Below the pieces are notes generated by a model that saw only the letters and a program-made list of their open reading frames with translations, was not told the origin of the DNA and made no database searches. A DNA stretch of 64,000 nt from Bradyrhizobium sp. WSM1417 (GTDB lineage: Bacteria; Pseudomonadota; Alphaproteobacteria; Rhizobiales; Xanthobacteraceae), in the NCBI RefSeq assembly GCF_000515415.1, contig NZ_KI911783.1, positions 7,055,831 to 7,119,830 of the forward strand, read 5' to 3'. Of the stretch, positions 19,263 to 29,033 are shown in pieces (the stretch's first letter is position 1; each line of letters starts with the position of its first letter). The position numbers and the translations under genes are program-made.

Positions 19263-21104
19263 ATGAAACTCAGGGAGCTTCTGACACTCGCGATGGCCGC
19301 GCAGGTCATCGTGACCGCGGCGGCTCTCCTCGTCTCCTATGCCGCGACCGGAACCGGGTTCGGCGTTGCTCAGATTGTCGCCCTGCTCGCAAGCGGCGCC
19401 ATTGCCGTCCTGCTCGCGCGTCTGTGCACGCGCGCGATCGAAACCGCGCAGGAAAAACGTGCCGCCGCGCAACTGGCCGAGCAGGCGCGGGCCAGCGCAC
19501 AGATGACGCAAGCCGTCATCAAGACCGCGCTCGACGCCTTCATTCAGACCGACCAGAGCGGCATCGTGCTGGAATGGAGTCTTCAGGCCGAGGCCCTGAC
19601 CGGATGGACGCGCAAGGAGGCCCTCGGCACCGATGTCGTCGACCTCCTCATCGCCGAGCCGCTGCGCGACGGCTTCAGGCAACGCATGATGCGGCTGCTG
19701 CCGGAATTGTCGGATACGCCGATCGGCATCCGGTTCGAAGCGACCCTGCTGCACCGGGACGGCGACGAGATCCTGATCGAGGCCTCCAGCACGGCGCTCC
19801 GCATCGGGGAGCGCACCCTCATCAACAATTTCGTCAAGGACGTTACCCAGAAGCGCGCCGCCGCGGAGCAGCTGATCCAGGCCCAGAAGATGGAGGCGAT
19901 TGGCCAGCTCACCGGCGGCATCGCGCACGAATTCAACAACATGCTCACCGTGATCACGGGCACGATCGAGATCCTCGCCGACGCCGTGAAGGACAATCCG
20001 CCGCTCGCGACCATCACCAAGCTGATCAGCGACACCGCCGATCGCGGCGCCGCGCTGACGTCGAGCCTGTTGTCCTTTGCCCGCAAGCAGGCGCTCAAGC
20101 CGGCCGAGAGCGACATCAACGTACTGCTCGAAGAGCTCGCAAAGCTGCTGCTGGCAACCTTCGACAAGAAGATCGAAATCGTGACCCGGCTCGACGGCAA
20201 CGTCTGGCTCGCCCTCGTCGACCGCGGCCAATTGAGCTCGGCGCTTCTCAACCTCGCGATCAACGCCCGCGACGCGATGCTGGATGGCGGCAGACTGACG
20301 CTGACGACGCGCAACGTCGTGTTCGGCGTCCGCGAGGCCGTGGCGGTCGGGGCCGGCTATGCCGGCGATTATGTCGAGATCGAGATCGCGGACACCGGCA
20401 CCGGCATTCCGCCGGCCATTCTGGAGCGGATCTTCGATCCCTTCTTCTCGACCAAGGACGTCGGCAAGGGCACGGGGCTCGGGCTCAGCATGGTGTTCGG
20501 ATTCATCAAGCAGTCCGGCGGCGGCATCAAGGTCGCTTCCGAAGAAGGACGCGGCACGACTTTCGCGATCTACCTGCCGAAGGCGGAGGCGAGCACGCTT
20601 CGTCCTACCGGCTATGACGAGCGCAAAGTCGTGGGCGGGACGGAAACCATCCTTTGTGTCGAGGACGACCGCGACGTCCGCCAGTACGTCACGGTCCAGC
20701 TCGAAAGCCTCGGCTACAAGGTCATTCCGGCCGCCAATGCGGCCGAGGCGCTCGCCATCGCGGCCGAAGGCACGCCCTTCGACCTGCTCTTCACCGACAT
20801 CGTGATGGCCGGCAGCTTGAATGGACGAGAGCTCGCCGACGAGATGGTGGCCGCGCGCCCCTCGCTGCGGGTGCTGTTCACGTCGGGCTATGCCAACGAC
20901 GCCCCGCATGCGCAGGGACGCGCCACCAAGGGCGCGCCGCTCCTGACAAAGCCCTACCGCAAGGCCGAGCTCGCGCGCATGCTGCGCCGCTCCCTCGACA
21001 CCGCCGTCGACGCGGCTGGCGATCCGATCCCGACGCCCTATTCGGTGCAGGCCGATCTCGAAGGCTTTCTGCGCAGGCAGGCGGCTGAGCGCGACAGGCG
21101 CTAG
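19263..21104 (+). CDS. Membrane hybrid histidine kinase (PAS-HisKA-HATPase-REC)
   Basis: A 613-residue sensor. Two membrane helices lie at about 5-28 and 33-55. A PAS domain (about 80-200, GIVLEWSLQAEALTGWTRKEALG) precedes the dimerisation domain, where His222 in GGIAHEFNNML is the phospho-acceptor. The HATPase has LLNLAINARDAM and DTGTGIPP, followed by FSTKDVGKGTGLGLSM. A receiver domain (about 460-600) has VEDD and phospho-acceptor Asp512 in FTDIVM. No separate output partner is nearby, so it presumably phosphotransfers to a distant regulator. Signal unknown. Confidence 0.92.
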   Translation: MKLRELLTLAMAAQVIVTAAALLVSYAATGTGFGVAQIVALLASGAIAVLLARLCTRAIETAQEKRAAAQLAEQARASAQMTQAVIKTALDAFIQTDQSGIVLEWSLQAEALTGWTRKEALGTDVVDLLIAEPLRDGFRQRMMRLLPELSDTPIGIRFEATLLHRDGDEILIEASSTALRIGERTLINNFVKDVTQKRAAAEQLIQAQKMEAIGQLTGGIAHEFNNMLTVITGTIEILADAVKDNPPLATITKLISDTADRGAALTSSLLSFARKQALKPAESDINVLLEELAKLLLATFDKKIEIVTRLDGNVWLALVDRGQLSSALLNLAINARDAMLDGGRLTLTTRNVVFGVREAVAVGAGYAGDYVEIEIADTGTGIPPAILERIFDPFFSTKDVGKGTGLGLSMVFGFIKQSGGGIKVASEEGRGTTFAIYLPKAEASTLRPTGYDERKVVGGTETILCVEDDRDVRQYVTVQLESLGYKVIPAANAAEALAIAAEGTPFDLLFTDIVMAGSLNGRELADEMVAARPSLRVLFTSGYANDAPHAQGRATKGAPLLTKPYRKAELARMLRRSLDTAVDAAGDPIPTPYSVQADLEGFLRRQAAERDRR

Positions 21105-21181
21105 GGCCAGTCTTGCGCATGGACAGCGCATGGCTGCTGCGCAACACTCCGTCTCAGTTACAATCCCATTGGAGGCAAGCC

Positions 21182-21631
21182 ATGACGTCACTCGAAAAGG
21201 GCATCACCGCGAACGGTACGGGCTATGGCGGCAAGACCTGGAACATCCTGGGCCAGGTCTATTTCCCCAAGGCCGTCACCGACTCGACCTTCGCGTTCGA
21301 GACCAACAGCGATCCCGGCCAGTTCGTGCCGGTGCACATCCATCCGACCCAGGACGAATTCATCCTGGTGCAGGAAGGCACGCTCGACCTCAAGCTCGAC
21401 GGCAAATGGGTCAAGGCCCACGCCGGCGACCTCGTGCGCCTGCCGCGCGGCATCCCGCACGGCTATTTCAACAAGTCCGACAAGCCGGCCCGCGCGTTGT
21501 TCTGGGTCTCGCCGATGCAGAAGCTGGAGGCGCTGTTCAACCAGCTCCATGACCTGACCGACCCGGCCGAGGTCGTGCGCATCTCGGCGCTGCACGAGGT
21601 CGACTTCCTGCCGCCCGAAGCCAACGACTAG
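21182..21631 (+). CDS. Cupin-domain protein
   Basis: A 149-residue single-domain cupin. Motif 1 is PVHIHPTQDEFILVQEG (two His, Glu) and motif 2 is LPRGIPHGYFN (His), together a complete 3-His/1-Glu metal site. There is no signal peptide, so it is likely cytoplasmic. ATG 21182 follows TTGGAGG at good spacing, which rules out the longer frame. Small cupins of this kind include dioxygenases, isomerases and storage-like proteins; nothing here chooses among them. It lies 78 bp after the hybrid kinase. Confidence 0.85.
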   Translation: MTSLEKGITANGTGYGGKTWNILGQVYFPKAVTDSTFAFETNSDPGQFVPVHIHPTQDEFILVQEGTLDLKLDGKWVKAHAGDLVRLPRGIPHGYFNKSDKPARALFWVSPMQKLEALFNQLHDLTDPAEVVRISALHEVDFLPPEAND

Positions 21632-21672
21632 GCTACGATCCCCCAACCGACGAATCGTTGGGGGAACCGGCC

Positions 21673-22746
21673 ATGCCTGCACGACATCAATTCCTCGCCA
21701 TCATCGCCGCGCTTGGGCTGCTCCTCACGACGTTCGTCCCGAGCCAGGCGCAAACGATTACGAGCAGGCAATCGGAGGCGGTTGCGACCTACGAGCGTGC
21801 GCTCGGCGATTTCAAGGCGATTCTGGCCGAGCGGCGGCGCCAGATCGACGCCAAGGAGCCGCTGCCGAACCTGCCGGGACAGGCGCTGTATCTTGCACGC
21901 GTCGCGGTGATCAGTGCTTACAAGGATCTCACCGACGCCATGCCGTCGCGGATCGGCAGGCCCAACAAGTTCGAGATACCGCCGGCCTATTTCGATGCCG
22001 ACATCGAGCCGCTGGTCGACGAATACTCAAAACTGTTCGAGATCATGGAAGCGCCGCCGGCCGGCGCGCAGAACTCGGCGACGCCGTTCAAGGACGTAGT
22101 CGATCTCGCAGTTGCGATCGCGCGCGCCAAGGGGCTTGCGCCTGACCACGCCGAAGCCGCGGGCCGGATCAGCCTCGGGCTGTTCTTCGCCGAGACCAAC
22201 GGCAAGCAGAACGTCCGCAACGGGCGCTCGAACACCTATATGGGCAGCTTCCAGACCGGCCCCTCCGAGGACCGCAACGGCCGCAGGAAATGGGAGACCA
22301 TCAAGGCCGAGATCGCGGCCGCCGATCCCGAGTTGAGCGCGCGCGACGACAAGGAGGAGGCGCGCGCCCGCGGCAGCGATCATCGCTTCAATCACTGGAC
22401 CAACGTGCGCGACGGCCTGATGAACGCGCATGCGGATGTTTTCCGGGAGATCCCGGGAATCGTGAAGACGCTGCCCGACCCGATCGACCAGATGAAGCTG
22501 TTCGAGCTGATCCAGATCGTTCCTACGCCGACACGGTCGGCGCTCAAGTCCGGCGATCTCCTGAACTACAGGGTGTCGAGTCCGACCATCATGAAGCACC
22601 TGCGCAACAACAGCATCTTCGCATTCGGACAGGCCGACCGGGCGCGCACCTCGGCAAGCTTCCGGGAAATCCTTGGCGCGATGTGGCTGTTCAAGCGGAA
22701 ATTCGAAAAGGCGATGGCGAAATATGCGGAGATCAAACCGCGCTGA
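21673..22746 (+). CDS. Exported protein of unknown function
   Basis: A 357-residue protein with an N-terminal signal (FLAIIAALGLLLTTFVPSQAQ, cleavage near SQAQ), so probably periplasmic. A mid-protein stretch, LGLFFAETNGKQNVRNGRSNTYMGSFQTG, with a Glu followed by Asn/Gly-rich residues, is reminiscent of lysozyme-like or secreted hydrolase active sites, but this is not firm. The rest is largely helical and highly charged. ATG 21673 is preceded by GGGGGAA. It stands 41 bp after the cupin gene. Confidence 0.7.
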   Translation: MPARHQFLAIIAALGLLLTTFVPSQAQTITSRQSEAVATYERALGDFKAILAERRRQIDAKEPLPNLPGQALYLARVAVISAYKDLTDAMPSRIGRPNKFEIPPAYFDADIEPLVDEYSKLFEIMEAPPAGAQNSATPFKDVVDLAVAIARAKGLAPDHAEAAGRISLGLFFAETNGKQNVRNGRSNTYMGSFQTGPSEDRNGRRKWETIKAEIAAADPELSARDDKEEARARGSDHRFNHWTNVRDGLMNAHADVFREIPGIVKTLPDPIDQMKLFELIQIVPTPTRSALKSGDLLNYRVSSPTIMKHLRNNSIFAFGQADRARTSASFREILGAMWLFKRKFEKAMAKYAEIKPR

Positions 22747-22938
22747 GGGGCTGCTCGCGGCGTGGCACGCGGGTGAGAGGCGCCAGCCCGCGGGCATCCG
22801 CACCGCGGAGCCGTAGGGCCTGCTCTACTCCAACGGGATCGTCGCGTTCTTTGTGAGATTGTTGTCATGGGCCTCGCCCAAAATCCAACGCTCGTGGCGA
22901 CGAGGACTCCTGCCGCACAACCGCGCTCCGAAGGGCCG

Positions 22939-23457
22939 TCAAAGGCGCTTGGTGAAATGGTAGCGACGAATGCCGCCACCTATGGTCTTGTTGCTGGCGG
23001 CTGCGGCAGTCTCTTCGCGTCCGCTTTGGTATCCCGCGTTTCGATACAGAGCCAGCGCGTCCCGCTGAAGCTCCGACGTGCTCAGCTGCAGTTGTTGCCG
23101 ATTTCGCCGGCGGCATTCATCCTCCGCGAACGCCAGCATCTTTCGCGCAATTCCCTGGCGCCGCAAGCCGGGAGCGACGTACATGCGCCGCAACTCCATC
23201 GCATGCTCGCCTGAGGCCTCGAGACCGAACATGCCGACGATCTCGTCGTCGGCTACGGCGACCCAGAAACCGCCGTTCTGACTTGCATAATAATCCGCGA
23301 GCCGATCGATCTCTTCGGCGAGAGAGTGGACGATGTAGCGTTCAAACGCCTCCGCCATATGCGCTGGAGCCAATAGACGATTCACCCGGATGAACAGCTC
23401 GCGCACGGCAGCGGCATCAGGCGGCGCAAAGGCGCGAATCTCAATCTCTCTTGTCAT
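22939..23457 (-). CDS. GNAT-family N-acetyltransferase
   Basis: A 172-residue acetyltransferase. The first strand is EIEIRAFAPPDAAAVRELF. The central GFWVAVADDEIVGMFGLEA leads to the acetyl-CoA motif A, LRRMYVAPGLRRQGIARKML (R/Q-x-x-G-x-A). The C-terminal part has LYRNAGYQS, the usual motif B tail. The substrate is unknown. It follows the amino-acid-type binding protein by 16 bp on the same strand. Confidence 0.9.
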   Translation of the reverse strand: MTREIEIRAFAPPDAAAVRELFIRVNRLLAPAHMAEAFERYIVHSLAEEIDRLADYYASQNGGFWVAVADDEIVGMFGLEASGEHAMELRRMYVAPGLRRQGIARKMLAFAEDECRRRNRQQLQLSTSELQRDALALYRNAGYQSGREETAAAASNKTIGGGIRRYHFTKRL

Positions 23458-23473
23458 GGAGGCGCTGCCGCCG

Positions 23474-24292
23474 CTACTCGGTTCTTATCGACGAATCCTT
23501 CAGACCATTGTTGTCATACGCCTTGCGCAAGGTGCCGTTCGTCACCGCCTCGTTCATGAACTTGCTCACGAACGCCAAAGCCTGGCTGCGGCCGAGCGGG
23601 ACGGCGACGGCCGTGACGGTCTTCTTAAACGTCTCGTCGAGCACGCGCGTGCCCGGAATCTTCTGCGCCATCTTGTTGAGCTGGTCGCGCGACAGGGCGA
23701 AGGCATCGATCTCGCCGCTCCTCAGGAGGCCGAAGATCTCGTCATAGGTCTGGTAGCCCGTAACTTTCGCGTTCTTCAGATGCGCGACGGCGCCGCGCAT
23801 GGTCGTGGTGGCGTTGACGGCCGCGACCTTGATGCCGGGCTGGTCGAGCGTGGCGAAGTTGGTGACGCTCGAGCCTGATTTGACGATGTAGGTGGCATCC
23901 GCGACCTCGTAGATCGGGCCGAACATCATCATGGTCTCGCGCTCGGGATCCTTGGGGAGCCAGGTGACGTCCCAAGCATCTTTTTCAAGAGTCCCCTTCG
24001 ATGCCGCATCGGTGATCTGGCCGGAATTCTGGTGCACGACATATTCGACGGGGACGCCGAGCTGGGCGGCCATCTCCCTGCCGAGATCGACCGGAACGCC
24101 GGCATAGCCGGCTTCGGTCTTGGTGGACCAGAACGCGCCGCCCGCCGGGCTGATTGCGATCGCGACCCGCAGCTTGCCGGTCGGTGCGATCTCGTCCTTC
24201 AGACCATCGGCTAGCGCGGGCATGGCAACGGCCGCGGCGAGAACGAGGCCGGCAAGGACTGATTTAAGGACCGACTGGAGAGACGTGGGCAT
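23474..24292 (-). CDS. Amino-acid-type ABC transporter substrate-binding protein
   Basis: A 272-residue periplasmic binding protein of family 3 (PBP2 fold). The signal peptide is residues 1-28 (LAGLVLAAAVAMPALA). GKLRVAIAISPAGGAFW begins lobe 1. GYAGVPVDLGREMAAQLGVPVEYV and the RDQLNKMAQ/ALSRDQ hinge region are typical. No permease or ATPase is adjacent in this window, so it is an orphan component, either feeding a transporter elsewhere or acting as a sensor. The only co-directional neighbour is the GNAT gene downstream. Confidence 0.9.
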   Translation of the reverse strand: MPTSLQSVLKSVLAGLVLAAAVAMPALADGLKDEIAPTGKLRVAIAISPAGGAFWSTKTEAGYAGVPVDLGREMAAQLGVPVEYVVHQNSGQITDAASKGTLEKDAWDVTWLPKDPERETMMMFGPIYEVADATYIVKSGSSVTNFATLDQPGIKVAAVNATTTMRGAVAHLKNAKVTGYQTYDEIFGLLRSGEIDAFALSRDQLNKMAQKIPGTRVLDETFKKTVTAVAVPLGRSQALAFVSKFMNEAVTNGTLRKAYDNNGLKDSSIRTE

Positions 24293-24544
24293 GTCATGAT
24301 CTCCCGACCTCTTCTTTTATTCTTCTCTTGTTGGTCCCGACTGCTTCGCGTGCCGCCGCCGGGCCCTTGACATAATTCTGGTCGATCGTGCGCGCGATGA
24401 AAAGCGGTTTGTGATTGCAAAACTGCCAAAGGCCACAGCGCAGTCTGCAGTGCAAGGTCGACGACTGCCATGGCTATGGTGTTCCACGTCCGGGCATTTG
24501 TTGGTAGCCTCCCGCCCCGACAGACAGTAACCGGGGGCCACCGA

Positions 24545-25738
24545 ATGACCTGCGCGAATCCCGCATCTCCCGCACGACGCAACGGAGCGTGGAGACGTGT
24601 CGGGCGGGCACTGGCCGCCGCCATGGCCGTGGCCGCGCTCGCCGGCTGTGAGGACAAGAATACGTTCGTCGCCCCGCCGCCGCCCAAGGTGGACGTCGCC
24701 GCGCCGGTGCAGCGCCCGGTGACGCGGTATGTCGAGGCCACCGGCAACACCGCGCCGGTCAAGAATGTCGATCTCGTCGCGCGCGTGCAGGGATTCCTGC
24801 AATCGATCGACTACCAGGATGGCGCGTTCGTCAAGCAGGGTACCCAGCTGTTCACGATCGAGCCCGAGACCTACAAGCTCAAGCTCGACCAGGCGCAGGC
24901 GGCCGAGGCCGGCGCACAAGCCTCGCTCCGGCAGGCGGAAGCCGACTTCAAGCGGCAGAGCGATCTCGTGCAGCGGCAAGCGGTCTCGCAAGCGACTTTG
25001 GACAGTTCGACCTCGAACCGCGACAACGCACAGGCCAACCTCCAGCAGGCCCAGGCCAACACCCGCCTCGCCGAAGTCAACTACGGCTACACCAAGGTGA
25101 GCGCACCATTCGACGGCGTCGTCAGCGCGCATATGGTCTCGATCGGCGAACTCGTCGGGGTCTCCTCCCCGACTCAACTCGCCTCCATCGTCGCGATGGA
25201 TCCGATCTATGTGAACTTCACAGTCAACGAGCAGGACGTGCTGCGCATCCGTGCCGAGGCCGCTCGCCGCGGCCTCACTGCCGCCGACATGAAGCAATTC
25301 CCGATTCAAATCGGCCTGCAGACCGAGGCCGGCTATCCGCATGAGGGCAAGCTCGACTATGTCGCCCCGACCCTCACCCAGTCGACCGGCACGCTCGCAG
25401 TGCGCGGTCTCGTGCCCAACGACAAGCGGGTGCTGCTGCCCGGCTATTTCGTCCGGGTCCGCGTGCCCTTCACCCAGGAGAAGGACGCCCTGCTCGTGCC
25501 CGACACCGCGCTCGGCAGCGACCAGGGCGGCCGCTATCTCCTCGTCGTCAACGGCGACAACGTTGTCGAGCAGCGCAAGGTGCAGATCGGTCCCGTGGAC
25601 AACGGCTTGCGCGTGATCGAAAGCGGCTTGAAACCGGAGGACCGCGTGGTGACGTCAGGGCTGCTGCGAGTAATCCCGGGCCAGAAGATCGACCCGCAGG
25701 TGACCAAGATCGAGCAGCCGCAGGCGTCTGCCAAGTAA
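24545..25738 (+). CDS. RND efflux periplasmic adaptor (MFP) lipoprotein
   Basis: A 397-residue membrane-fusion protein of the AcrA/MexA type. The lipobox LAGC places the lipidated Cys at residue 35, so it is anchored in the inner membrane. The biotinyl-lipoyl halves flank a coiled-coil hairpin (about 105-175, Ala/Gln/Leu-rich). KVSAPFDGVVSAHMVSIGELV and the beta-barrel end VRVPFTQEKDALLVPD are family features. It bridges the RND pump encoded 15 bp downstream to an outer-membrane channel; no channel gene is in the window. ATG 24545 is chosen because it leads straight into the lipoprotein signal. Confidence 0.93.
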   Translation: MTCANPASPARRNGAWRRVGRALAAAMAVAALAGCEDKNTFVAPPPPKVDVAAPVQRPVTRYVEATGNTAPVKNVDLVARVQGFLQSIDYQDGAFVKQGTQLFTIEPETYKLKLDQAQAAEAGAQASLRQAEADFKRQSDLVQRQAVSQATLDSSTSNRDNAQANLQQAQANTRLAEVNYGYTKVSAPFDGVVSAHMVSIGELVGVSSPTQLASIVAMDPIYVNFTVNEQDVLRIRAEAARRGLTAADMKQFPIQIGLQTEAGYPHEGKLDYVAPTLTQSTGTLAVRGLVPNDKRVLLPGYFVRVRVPFTQEKDALLVPDTALGSDQGGRYLLVVNGDNVVEQRKVQIGPVDNGLRVIESGLKPEDRVVTSGLLRVIPGQKIDPQVTKIEQPQASAK

Positions 25739-25753
25739 GTAGGAGCGCCTGCC

Positions 25754-28700
25754 ATGATCTCAAAGTTCTTCATCGAGCGGCCGGTCCTCTCGAACGTCAT
25801 CGCGCTGCTGATGATCCTGATCGGCGGCGTCGCGCTGTTCAACCTCGCGATCGCGCAATATCCCGACGTGGTGCCGCCGACGGTGCAGGTCACCACACGC
25901 TATCCCGGCGCCAGCGCCAAGACCGTGATCGACACGGTTGCCTTGCCGATCGAACAACAGGTCAACGGCGTCGAGGACATGCTCTACATGCAGTCCTACA
26001 GCGGCTCCGACGGCACCTATACGCTGACCGTGACCTTCAAGATCGGCACCGACCTCAACTTCGCGCAGGTGCTGGTGCAGAACCGCGTCTCCAGCGCGCT
26101 GTCGCAACTGCCCCAGTCAGTGCAGAACCAGGGCGTCACCGTGCAGAAGCGGTCGACGTCCATCCTGCTGTTCGTGACGCTGACCTCGCCGGACAAGACG
26201 TTCGACAGCCTTTATTTGAGCAACTACGCCACCATCAACCTCCGCGACGAACTCTCGCGCCTGCCCGGCGTCGGCAACGTCACCGTGTTCGGCGCCGGTC
26301 AATATTCGATGCGGGTGTGGCTCGATCCGAACAAGCTGCAGGTCCGGGGCCTGGTGCCGCAGGACGTCATCCAGGCGATCCAGCAGCAGAGCCAGCAGGT
26401 CTCCGCCGGCCAGGTCGGCGCACCGCCGACACCGTCTGGACAGGCGTTCCAGTACACCCTCAACGTCAACGGCAGGCTCGACGACACCACCGAATTCGAG
26501 AATATCATCGTCAAATCGGGCACCAGCGGCGACGTCACGCGGGTGCGCGACGTCGGCTGGGTCGAGCTCGGCGCGCAGACCTACAGCCAGATCTTTTCGC
26601 TGAACAAGCAGCCGGCCACCGGCATTGGCGTGTTCCAGTCGCCGGGCGCCAATGCACTCCAGGTCGAGCAAGCCGTCGAGAAGAAAATGGCGGAGCTTGC
26701 AAAGGCCTTCCCGCAGGGCATGAAGTACGACACGCCGTTCGACACCACCAAATTCGTGCAGGCCTCGGTGCACGAGGTTTACATGACGCTGATCGAGGCC
26801 GGCCTGCTGGTGCTGGTCGTCATCCTGGTGTTCCTGCAGGACTGGCGCGCGATGCTAGTGCCGGCAACCACGGTGCCGGTCACAATCATCGGCGCGTTCG
26901 CCGCCATGGCCGCGCTCGGTTTCACCATCAACATGTCGACCTTGTTCGCCATCGTGCTCGCGATTGGCATCGTCGTCGACGACGCCATCGTCGTGGTCGA
27001 AGGCGCGGCTCACAACATCGAGCAGGGCATGAACGGCCACGACGCCGCGATCAAGGCGATGGACCAGCTGTTCGCGCCGATCGTCGGCATCACGCTCGTG
27101 CTGATCTCGGTGTTCCTGCCGGCCTCGTTCCTCGCGGGCCTCACGGGCCGGATCTATTCGCAATTCGCGCTGGTGATCGCCGCGACCGCGCTTCTGTCCG
27201 CCATCAACGCGGCGACGCTGAAGCCGACGCAATGTGCGCTCTGGCTGCGGCCGACCGTGCCGCCGGAGCAGCGCAATTTCTTCTATCGCGGCTTCAACGC
27301 GGTCTACAACCGCGTCGAGCGCGGCTACACCCGACTGATCGGCGTGCTGTGCAGGAACAGCACGATCTCGGTCGCGTTCGCGCTGGTGCTGATCGGAATC
27401 GGCGGCTACGGGCTGTCCCGGGTGCCGACCGGCTTCCTGCCGATCGAGGACCAGGGCTACCTGATCGCCGCCGTGCAACTGCCCGACGGTGCCGCGCTGG
27501 AGCGGACCCAGAAGGTGCTCGACAGAGCCAGCGAGCTGATCAAGGACACGCCCGGAGTTCAGCAGGTCATCACCATCGCCGGCATCTCCGCACTCGACAA
27601 CAGCGCCAGCCTTGCCAATGCCGGCGTCGCCTACATCATCCTGAAGGACTGGGACGCGCGCAAAGGACCGGGCGAAGATCTGCGCTCGCTGGTCTACGGG
27701 CTGAACGACAAGCTCGCGGTCATCATGGAGGCGCGCACGCTGGTGCTGCCGCCACCGCCAATCCAGGGCATCGGCAACGCCGCCGGTTTCTCGATGCAGG
27801 TCGAACTGCGCGACGGCAACAGCGATTTCGCCAAGCTCCAGGCCATCACGGGCGCGATGGTCAGCAACGGCCAGAGCCAGAGCGCGCTGCAGCGCGTGCA
27901 GTCGTCGTTCCGCTCCTCGGTGCCGCAATTCAACGTCGAGATCGACCGCATCAAGATCCAGACCCTGCACGTCACGACCGACCAGGTGTTCGCCGCGCTG
28001 TCGACCTATCTCGGCTCGTCCTATGTCAACCAGTTCAACAAATTCGGCCGCGTGTTCCAGGTCTACACGCAAGCTGATCCCGCCTTCCGCGTCACCGAGC
28101 GCGACATCGCCAACATGATGGTGCGCAATTCGAACGGCGACATGATCCCGATCGGCACCGTCGCCACGATCACGCCGGCCACCGGCCCCTCGCTGATCAG
28201 CCTCTACAATCTCTATCCGTCCTCGACCGTCATCGGCCTGCCGGCGCAGGGTTACTCGTCCGGCCAGTCGCTCAAGCTGATGGAGGAGATCGCGGACAAG
28301 ACGCTGCCGCCGGGCACCGGCTTCGAATGGACCGCGATGTCCTATCAAGAGAAGGCCGTCTCCAACCAGATCTACTGGGTGTTCGGGCTCGCCATGCTGC
28401 TGGTCTATCTCGTGCTCGCCGGCCAGTACGAGAGCTGGTACGCACCGATCTCGGTGATCCTGGCGGTGCCGCTGTCATTGCTCGGCCCCATGCTGATCCT
28501 CAATGGACTGAAGATCGACAACAACCTCTATTGCCAGATCGGCCTGATCCTCTTGATCGCGCTGTCGGCCAAGAACGCCATCCTGATCGTCGAGGTCGGG
28601 CTCGAGCTGCACGGCCGCGAAGGCAAGCCGGTGCTGGAATCCGCGATTGAAGCTGCGCGTGCCCGCTTCCGCCCGATCCTGATGACGTCGTTCGCCTTCA

Positions 28701-28909
28701 TCCTCGGCGTGGTGCCGCTGGTGATCGCGACCGGCGCCGGCGCTAGCGCGCGCAAGTCGATCGGCATCACGGTGTTCTCGGGCATGCTGGCCTCGACCTG
28801 CCTCGCGGTACTGTTCGTGCCGGCGTTCTTCGTGGTGGTGCAGCGCTTCGAGAACTGGCGCGCGTCGAAGAAGACGCCGAAGGCGGTGGCAGTGGCCGAA
28901 GTGAAGTAA
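25754..28909 (+). CDS. RND efflux transporter, HAE-1 family
   Basis: A 1051-residue inner-membrane proton-driven multidrug pump, full length for AcrB/MexB. It starts ISKFFIERPVLSNVIALLMIL, the invariant first helix. VVDDAIVVVEG in helix 4 carries the paired aspartates of the proton relay. Two large periplasmic loops follow helices 1 and 7, and LLIALSAKNAILIVEVG provides the helix 10 lysine. It forms an operon with the adaptor. It exports hydrophobic compounds; the specific substrate is unknown, and no dedicated repressor is next to it. Confidence 0.96.
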   Translation: MISKFFIERPVLSNVIALLMILIGGVALFNLAIAQYPDVVPPTVQVTTRYPGASAKTVIDTVALPIEQQVNGVEDMLYMQSYSGSDGTYTLTVTFKIGTDLNFAQVLVQNRVSSALSQLPQSVQNQGVTVQKRSTSILLFVTLTSPDKTFDSLYLSNYATINLRDELSRLPGVGNVTVFGAGQYSMRVWLDPNKLQVRGLVPQDVIQAIQQQSQQVSAGQVGAPPTPSGQAFQYTLNVNGRLDDTTEFENIIVKSGTSGDVTRVRDVGWVELGAQTYSQIFSLNKQPATGIGVFQSPGANALQVEQAVEKKMAELAKAFPQGMKYDTPFDTTKFVQASVHEVYMTLIEAGLLVLVVILVFLQDWRAMLVPATTVPVTIIGAFAAMAALGFTINMSTLFAIVLAIGIVVDDAIVVVEGAAHNIEQGMNGHDAAIKAMDQLFAPIVGITLVLISVFLPASFLAGLTGRIYSQFALVIAATALLSAINAATLKPTQCALWLRPTVPPEQRNFFYRGFNAVYNRVERGYTRLIGVLCRNSTISVAFALVLIGIGGYGLSRVPTGFLPIEDQGYLIAAVQLPDGAALERTQKVLDRASELIKDTPGVQQVITIAGISALDNSASLANAGVAYIILKDWDARKGPGEDLRSLVYGLNDKLAVIMEARTLVLPPPPIQGIGNAAGFSMQVELRDGNSDFAKLQAITGAMVSNGQSQSALQRVQSSFRSSVPQFNVEIDRIKIQTLHVTTDQVFAALSTYLGSSYVNQFNKFGRVFQVYTQADPAFRVTERDIANMMVRNSNGDMIPIGTVATITPATGPSLISLYNLYPSSTVIGLPAQGYSSGQSLKLMEEIADKTLPPGTGFEWTAMSYQEKAVSNQIYWVFGLAMLLVYLVLAGQYESWYAPISVILAVPLSLLGPMLILNGLKIDNNLYCQIGLILLIALSAKNAILIVEVGLELHGREGKPVLESAIEAARARFRPILMTSFAFILGVVPLVIATGAGASARKSIGITVFSGMLASTCLAVLFVPAFFVVVQRFENWRASKKTPKAVAVAEVK

Positions 28910-28933
28910 AAGACGCGACCATCTACCACAGCC

Positions 28934-29018
28934 GTCATTGCGAGCGCAGCGAAGCAATCCAGAATCTTTCCACGGAGAAACTCTGGATTGCTTCGTCGCA
29001 AGGGCTCCTCGCAATGAC
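28934..29018. repeat. Palindromic repeat family A, copy 2
   Basis: Ends GTCATTGCGAG and CTCGCAATGAC, with AAGCAATCCAG and CTGGATTGCTT inside. It fills the 124-bp space between the convergent RND and antiporter genes, 25 bp from one stop and 16 bp from the other, so its hairpin could serve both transcripts. Confidence 0.9.
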
Positions 29019-29033
29019 GGCAAGGAGACCCCG

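Noticed and set aside
26855..28348. Nearly 500-codon open frame on the minus strand inside the RND pump
   Set aside because: It mirrors the RND coding sequence; composition is Arg/His/Asp-rich as expected of an antisense frame.
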